Source: Psychrobacter sp.
Lineage (GTDB): Bacteria > Pseudomonadota > Gammaproteobacteria > Pseudomonadales > Moraxellaceae
Direction of reading: 5' to 3'
Assembly: GCA_012270355.1 (NCBI GenBank)
Contig: JAAXIL010000172.1
Span: 1-17,459, forward strand
Length of the DNA stretch: 17,459 nt
Shown here: positions 17,352 through 17,459 of the stretch, in pieces
Layout of the letters: each line of letters begins with the position of its first letter
How positions within the stretch are numbered: position 1 is the stretch's first letter
The notes under the pieces: model-generated
The model's input: only the letters and a program-made list of their open reading frames with translations
Told to the model about the DNA's origin: nothing
The model's database searches: none
Translations under genes and position numbers: made by a program

Positions 17352-17373
17352 AGTAACTAAAGTCAGTAACTAA
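17352..17373. repeat. Short direct repeat in the rpsD-rpoA spacer
   Basis: AGTAACTAA occurs at 17352-17360 and again at 17365-17373, a 13-bp period, directly next to the copy of the rpsD tail at 17372-17389. It may mark slippage or a small duplication in this spacer. Confidence 0.35.
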
Positions 17374-17389
17374 GCTCAACAATTAAACT
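17372..17389. repeat. Near-copy of the rpsD 3' end in the spacer
   Basis: Eighteen bases here match 17419-17436, inside the last codons of rpsD, with a single mismatch. The two lie 47 bp apart in the same orientation. The coding copy encodes 'SLIVEL'. This looks like a small duplication of the gene end left downstream of the stop. Confidence 0.55.
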
Positions 17390-17406
17390 GGGTCTGAACG
17401 TAAAGC

Positions 17407-17459
17407 TTACTTAGAGTAAAGCTCAACAATCAAACTTTCGTTGATTTCAGCAGGCAAAT
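17407..17459 (-). CDS. rpsD: 30S ribosomal protein S4, C-terminal end (cut by window edge)
   Basis: The last 16 codons and the stop are visible, reading LPAEINESLIVELYSK. This matches the highly conserved S4 C-terminus ('LPADINEHLIVELYSK' in E. coli). S4 binds 16S rRNA early in small-subunit assembly. The rest of the gene lies beyond the right edge. Its place directly before rpoA fits the standard alpha operon order rpsD-rpoA-rplQ. Confidence 0.95.
   Translation of the reverse strand, partial: LPAEINESLIVELYSK

Overview
The window is an ordinary housekeeping stretch of a gammaproteobacterial chromosome, most likely from the Moraxellaceae (Psychrobacter/Moraxella/Acinetobacter relatives). The assignment rests on protein sequences closest in my memory to that family, moderate-to-low GC with AT-rich spacers, and a short fatty-acid cluster that goes from rpmF directly to fabD. 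It is an inference; no database search was possible. I saw no prophage, CRISPR array, complete insertion sequence, tRNA or rRNA, and I do not claim a new system. What deserves a second look is local: changed key residues, a lost start codon and RNA/DNA structures in spacers.

Region 1 (1-6849, all minus strand) is the F-type ATP synthase locus. In transcription order it holds atpI, atpB, atpE, atpF, atpH, atpA, atpG and the first part of atpD, which runs off the left edge. atpI has its own sigma70-type promoter with a perfect palindrome just downstream. The structural genes have a second, near-consensus promoter between atpI and atpB, followed by a leader with a terminator-like hairpin. Spacers between atp genes are long (53-224 bp), and two carry hairpins directly after a stop codon (after atpE and after atpF).

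Region 2 (7043-10056) holds a divergent pair: nnrD (minus), which repairs damaged NAD(P)H hydrates, and queG (plus), the last step of queuosine synthesis. A strong hairpin terminator separates queG from the convergent kbp gene.

Region 3 (10165-14237, minus) holds, in transcription order, yceD, rpmF, fabD, fabG and acpP (ribosomal protein L32 and the fatty-acid core), then the LysM/BON protein gene kbp with its own promoter. The plsX and fabH genes that lie between rpmF and fabD in Escherichia coli are absent here.

Region 4 (14303-15703, plus) holds epmC (EF-P hydroxylase) and yciO (Sua5/YciO/YrdC family). The natural yciO start position reads AAG instead of ATG. A bidirectional terminator separates yciO from Region 5 (15747-17459, minus), the end of the alpha ribosomal operon: the tail of rpsD, then rpoA and rplQ.
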